A DNA stretch of 64,000 bases. Origin: Pseudomonas viridiflava (GTDB taxonomy: Bacteria > Pseudomonadota > Gammaproteobacteria > Pseudomonadales > Pseudomonadaceae). Of the stretch, positions 60,437 through 64,000 are shown piece by piece (position 1 is the first letter of the stretch; every line of letters begins with the position of its first letter). Position numbers and translations under genes: made by a program. The notes beneath the pieces were generated by a model that searched no databases, was not told the DNA's origin, and saw nothing but the letters and a program-made list of their open reading frames with translations. Location of the stretch: the NCBI RefSeq assembly GCF_900590885.1, contig NZ_UUON01000022.1, forward strand, positions 124,001 to 188,000, read 5' to 3'.

Positions 60437-61044
60437 TCGCCATCGTTGACTATGACATTGGTAATATCGCCGCCGTGTCTAACATGTTGATGCGTTTGGG
60501 GATCCGCTCCGTGGTGACTTCAAGCGCGCAGGAGATCGAGCAGGCCCACAAGATCATTTTGCCGGGGAACGGCTCCTTCGATGCATGCATGAAAAATCTG
60601 CGCGAGAGTGGCCTGGTGCCCGTTTTGGAGGAAAAGGTGCTGCGCCAAAAGACACCCCTTCTGGGCATTTGTGTAGGTGCGCAGATGTTGGGTGCCAAAA
60701 GTGCCGAGGGTAAGGAATCGGGTTTGGGTTGGCTGGATATGCAAGTGAATAAGTTTCCTGACATGGACGGCCTACGTGTACCGCACATGGGGTGGAATGA
60801 GGTATGGGCAGATAATAGAACGAATCCGTTACTTCAGGGTATGGAGGAAGACGCACGTTTTTATTTTGTGCATAGCTACTATATGGAGCCTCATGATCCA
60901 GAGGATATTATGCTACGCGCTAAATATGGCTTTGAATTTGCTGCTGGGGTCAGTAGGGGTAATATTGCAGGAGTACAGTTCCACCCAGAAAAAAGCCACC
61001 GTTTCGGCAAACAATTGCTGAACTCTTTTGCCCGAGGTCTTTAA
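60433..61044 (+). CDS. hisH: HisH-type glutaminase for O-antigen amidination
   Basis: The 203-residue class I glutamine amidotransferase has nucleophile Cys in GICVGAQMLG and the His/Glu pair in QFHPEKSHRFG. It releases ammonia from glutamine. In O5-type clusters this copy serves WbpG through HisF2, not histidine synthesis. Its ATGA overlaps the wzx stop and it abuts hisF. Confidence 0.9.
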   Translation: MIAIVDYDIGNIAAVSNMLMRLGIRSVVTSSAQEIEQAHKIILPGNGSFDACMKNLRESGLVPVLEEKVLRQKTPLLGICVGAQMLGAKSAEGKESGLGWLDMQVNKFPDMDGLRVPHMGWNEVWADNRTNPLLQGMEEDARFYFVHSYYMEPHDPEDIMLRAKYGFEFAAGVSRGNIAGVQFHPEKSHRFGKQLLNSFARGL

Positions 61045-61791
61045 ATGCATCGCGCGCGCATTATTCCTTGCCTGCTGATTCGGGGGAACGGGTTAGTCAA
61101 AACGAAAAAATTCAAGGACGCCGTTTATATTGGTGATCCTGTCAATGCGGTGAGAATATTCAGCGACAAGGAAGCAGATGAAATTGTTGTGTTGGATATA
61201 GATGTTTCAAAAAATGGCGGCGATATCAACTATCAATTGATTGAAGAAATGGCCGGTGAAGCATTTATGCCCATGGCCTACGGCGGTGGGGTAAAAACGC
61301 TTGCCCAGATCAGACAGCTCATCCGGCTTGGTATCGAGAAAGTTGTCATCAATACAGCGGCTGCAGAGTCCAGTAATATTATACGTGAAGCTGCCGATGT
61401 GTTTGGTAGTCAAGCTATTGTCGGTGCGGTTGATATAAGAAAGAACTTGTTTGGCACCTACAAGGTGTGCGTAAAGTCAGCGACCGTCGATGTCAAGCGA
61501 AGCCTTGATGATCACATAGGTGATTTGGTGGCCGCCGGTGCCGGTGAGATATTTATAAATAATGTTGATCGTGATGGGACCATGATTGGCTATGATTTAA
61601 AACCCATACTCAATATTACTAGCAACGTTAATGTTCCCGTAGTGATTTGCGGCGGCGCTGGCTCAATGGATGACTTGTCATACGCTATCCGTGAAGGTAA
61701 GGTGTCTGGAGTCGCGGCGGGAAGTATGTTTGTTTTTCATGGGAAACATCGCGCAGTGTTAATAAATTATCCGACAGATATACGGCTATAA
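61045..61791 (+). CDS. hisF: HisF-type ammonia-channel partner for O-antigen amidination
   Basis: The 248-residue TIM barrel follows hisH directly. True HisF begins RIIPCLDV, and that Asp (Asp11 of T. maritima HisF) is catalytic; here the stretch is RIIPCLLIRGNG, so it is lost. The other acids (GAVDIRK, NNVDRDGT) remain. This fits a protein that only carries ammonia from HisH2 to WbpG. Confidence 0.9.
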   Translation: MHRARIIPCLLIRGNGLVKTKKFKDAVYIGDPVNAVRIFSDKEADEIVVLDIDVSKNGGDINYQLIEEMAGEAFMPMAYGGGVKTLAQIRQLIRLGIEKVVINTAAAESSNIIREAADVFGSQAIVGAVDIRKNLFGTYKVCVKSATVDVKRSLDDHIGDLVAAGAGEIFINNVDRDGTMIGYDLKPILNITSNVNVPVVICGGAGSMDDLSYAIREGKVSGVAAGSMFVFHGKHRAVLINYPTDIRL

Positions 61792-61793
61792 TA

Positions 61794-63074
61794 ATGAATA
61801 ACCGACAGGGAGTTAAAAAAAACCTGCGGCATCCGCTATTGTTGCTGACGGTCGCTTTTTTTATAATGCTCTCTTACATTGTGCAGTTGCAGGAGGCGAA
61901 TGCTTATTTAGGATATGTTCCCATTTCGTTGGATGCTGGTTTTATAATCTGCTTTGTAATAACGTTTTTTCTTGTTGCAGTGATGGTGCCTGTTAAAGTA
62001 AATAGGCCTTCGGATTTTTTCTGTTTTTTCTACGGTTTTTTTGTACTGCTCCCTTATTCGCTATTATATTCGATAAGGGGAGAGATTGAAGTTGAAAGGT
62101 TTGCGATTTATTTTATAGTTTTATTTTTGCCTTTATTGCTTGTCAAAGTAATCCTGTTGAGATTACCTGCTTTTCGTTTTCCAGGTTTTATCAGTCAGAG
62201 TAGTGTCATACTGATCCTATGTGTTTTGATTGTTGTGGGTGTCGTTATGGTACTCCTAAATCCAACGCCTTCTGCCGGTTTTGACTTGTCTACATCATAT
62301 GATCGACGATTGGAAGGCCGCGAAATATTTGTCTCGGGGTCTTTTTTCTCTTACTTTAGCACAGCGATCATTAATGGCTTTGCTCCATTAGTCGCTTTTT
62401 GGGCATGTTGGAAGAGAAAGACATGGTTGATAGTTGTTCCATTTTTATGTTGGTTGGCTTTTTATTATCTTCTAGGGCTCAAGGCACCTATGCTATTTAT
62501 CACGGTTGCCGCGCTGCTTGGTTACGCAGCTCGAAGTCGTAAGATTGAATTTTTCCTTGGTTACATATATCTACTGCTAATTTTAGCATTTGTGGTGTTT
62601 GTTTTTGAATATGCCACAACAAGCTATTCTTACGTTGCAGATTATTTTCTCAGGAGAACTTTTACAGTTCCTTCTTGGGTGAACGCCTCGTTTTTCGAAT
62701 TTATGAATTCAAAGTCCATGATTTGGTCGGCGTTGACGGGTATATATGAGAATAAGCCGATTAGCTTTGTGGTGGGGGAGGATTATCTAGGTTTTGAAGG
62801 TCTGAATGCCAATACGAATGCATTTATGTATGCACTTGGCTCTGGTGGGGTTGTTCTCTACCTGTTGACGATTTTCTTGGTTTCTGCGGTGTTTTTTATT
62901 TTAGATTCTGCTTATGTCAGAAAGAATAATCCAATTTTTATTTATATAGGCTTCTCTTACTCTGTTCTAATAATAGAGCAGGCTGCGACTACCGCCTTGC
63001 TGTCATCGGGTATCGGGTTGCTTATCGGACTCATGGTCTGCGCCAGGAAAAACCAGGACAATAGTTATGTTTGA
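61794..63074 (+). CDS. wzy: O-antigen polymerase Wzy
   Basis: The 426-residue protein has about ten to twelve hydrophobic helices and a larger periplasmic loop near residues 285-330, in the place where a cluster normally keeps wzy. Sequence conservation in this family is poor, so the call rests on topology and context. Its base composition is the lowest-GC of the window. It overlaps wbpG by eight bases. Confidence 0.75.
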   Translation: MNNRQGVKKNLRHPLLLLTVAFFIMLSYIVQLQEANAYLGYVPISLDAGFIICFVITFFLVAVMVPVKVNRPSDFFCFFYGFFVLLPYSLLYSIRGEIEVERFAIYFIVLFLPLLLVKVILLRLPAFRFPGFISQSSVILILCVLIVVGVVMVLLNPTPSAGFDLSTSYDRRLEGREIFVSGSFFSYFSTAIINGFAPLVAFWACWKRKTWLIVVPFLCWLAFYYLLGLKAPMLFITVAALLGYAARSRKIEFFLGYIYLLLILAFVVFVFEYATTSYSYVADYFLRRTFTVPSWVNASFFEFMNSKSMIWSALTGIYENKPISFVVGEDYLGFEGLNANTNAFMYALGSGGVVLYLLTIFLVSAVFFILDSAYVRKNNPIFIYIGFSYSVLIIEQAATTALLSSGIGLLIGLMVCARKNQDNSYV

Positions 63075-64000
63075 AAAAAGCGCTGAATACAAGATCTGCA
63101 CTAAATGTGTAATGGATACGTCAGATGAGCAGATTGAGTTTAACACTGAAGGCGTGTGCAATCATTGTCTGAAATTCGAACGTGTCGCCAAGACAAGCTG
63201 GTTTCCTGGTGAAGAAGGGAAGGAGAAGTGGCAAGCGATAGTCCAGCGGATTAAAGCCTCTGGTGAAGGTAAGGAATACGACTGTATTTTGGGGCTCAGT
63301 GGCGGCGTCGATAGTTCCTATTTAGCTATTAAACTTAAAGAGTGGGGCTTGCGCCCGCTTGTGGTACATGTGGACGCAGGATGGAACAGTGAATTGGCCG
63401 TGGCTAATATTGAAGCTATCGTCAAGTACTGCGGTTACGACTTGCATACCCACGTGGTAGATTGGGAAGAGATGCGTGACTTGCATTTATCCTACCTTCG
63501 TGCGGGCATTTCCAATCAGGACGTGCCACAAGATCATATTTTCTTTTCCAGTCTCTATCATTTTGCGATAAAAAATGGAATCGATTGCATTTTGTCAGGT
63601 GGCAATCTCGCGACTGAAGGCGTGTTTCCTGATTCTTGGCACGGCACGGCGATGGACGCGATAAACTTGAAAGCCATTCACAAGAAATATGGCACGAGTA
63701 AGATTAAAAACTACAAAACTATCAGCTTCTTTCAATATTATATTTGGTATCCGTTGTTCAAAAAGATGCGGACGGTAAGGCCATTGAACTACATGCCTTA
63801 TGATAAGGAGCTGGCGCTGGAAGAGTTGAAGAAGACCGTCGGTTATAAACCCTATGCGCGAAAGCATGGTGAGTCTCAGTTTACCAAATTGTTCCAGAAT
63901 TATTACTTGCCGGTCAAGTTTGGGTATGACAAACGTCGGCCACACTACGCGAGTTTGATTGTATCGGGTCAGATGACGAGGGAGGCGGCACTCGAGAAAC
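63067..64000 (+). CDS. wbpG: N-acetyl sugar amidotransferase WbpG, cut by the right edge
   Basis: The visible 311 codons include a Zn-type cysteine pair region (YKICTKCVMDTS, CNHCLKF) and the ATP pyrophosphatase loop LGLSGGVDSSYLAI. WbpG uses ammonia from HisH2/HisF2 to turn the 3-acetamido group of ManNAc3NAcA into acetamidino. The family is about 380 residues, so some 70 codons are missing beyond the window. Confidence 0.9.
   Translation, partial: MFEKSAEYKICTKCVMDTSDEQIEFNTEGVCNHCLKFERVAKTSWFPGEEGKEKWQAIVQRIKASGEGKEYDCILGLSGGVDSSYLAIKLKEWGLRPLVVHVDAGWNSELAVANIEAIVKYCGYDLHTHVVDWEEMRDLHLSYLRAGISNQDVPQDHIFFSSLYHFAIKNGIDCILSGGNLATEGVFPDSWHGTAMDAINLKAIHKKYGTSKIKNYKTISFFQYYIWYPLFKKMRTVRPLNYMPYDKELALEELKKTVGYKPYARKHGESQFTKLFQNYYLPVKFGYDKRRPHYASLIVSGQMTREAALEK

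Overview
The window looks like chromosomal DNA of a fluorescent pseudomonad, most likely the P. fluorescens group. The evidence is the ordered block yciK-mupP-ubiG-mtaD / mtnA-gyrA-serC-pheA-hisC-tyrA/aroA-cmk-rpsA-ihfB followed by an O-antigen locus, which is the order I know from Pseudomonas. Intergenic REP/REPIN repeats built on GTGGGAGGGGGC...GCCCCCGAT, a family typical of P. fluorescens, support this. No rRNA, tRNA, CRISPR, prophage or insertion sequence was seen. The genus is well supported; the species is not determined.

Layout. 1-1.4 kb: a truncated unknown gene and a Wzz-type chain-length regulator. 1.4-8.4 kb: housekeeping and accessory genes (MFS exporter, signal-peptide-bearing malate:quinone oxidoreductase, LysR/EamA pair, two envelope proteins, a VapBC-type toxin-antitoxin pair with a clear palindromic operator). 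8.4-15 kb: Rid-family protein, PpnN nucleosidase, LpxO-like hydroxylase, FabV enoyl reductase, a LysR regulator and an ArgD-like aminotransferase. 14.9-19.8 kb: a purine uptake region (punR, punC, a Tsx-like outer-membrane channel and an NCS2 permease). 19.8-27.9 kb: a pip locus, with an orphan LuxR-type receptor between two proline-iminopeptidase-like hydrolases and a complete peptide/opine-type ABC transporter. This matches the known plant-responsive PipR type. 28-33 kb: yciK, mupP, ubiG and the methylthioadenosine salvage pair mtaD/mtnA. 33.3-45.3 kb: gyrA and the aromatic/serine supra-operon through rpsA, ihfB and a LapA-domain protein. 45.3-46.3 kb: about 1 kb with no recognisable gene. 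46.3-64 kb: an O-antigen cluster of lower GC.

How the genes work together. In the O-antigen cluster, WbpA, WbpB, WbpE, WbpD and WbpI form the complete known route from UDP-GlcNAc to UDP-2,3-diacetamido-mannuronic acid, and WbpG with HisH2 and HisF2 would convert the 3-acetamido group to an acetamidino group. WbpM, a DegT aminotransferase and a PglD/NeuD-like acetyltransferase form a second module expected to make a 4-(acyl)amino-6-deoxy-HexNAc sugar. Wzx and Wzy give the flippase/polymerase route, WbpC is a predicted O-acetyltransferase, and the only wzz seen lies 45 kb away. In the pip locus, the LuxR protein keeps one ligand-pocket Trp but carries Trp where AHL receptors have Tyr. The same AACCTAGC-type element lies upstream of both hydrolase genes and is a candidate receptor-binding site.

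Most notable points: the pip locus and its paired candidate boxes; an MtnA with Gly in place of its catalytic Cys and further changes at conserved sites; a HisF2 lacking the first catalytic Asp of true HisF; candidate leader ORFs and operators upstream of mqo; and a varied set of REPINs. I could not run searches, so family assignments rest on motifs and recalled relatives.
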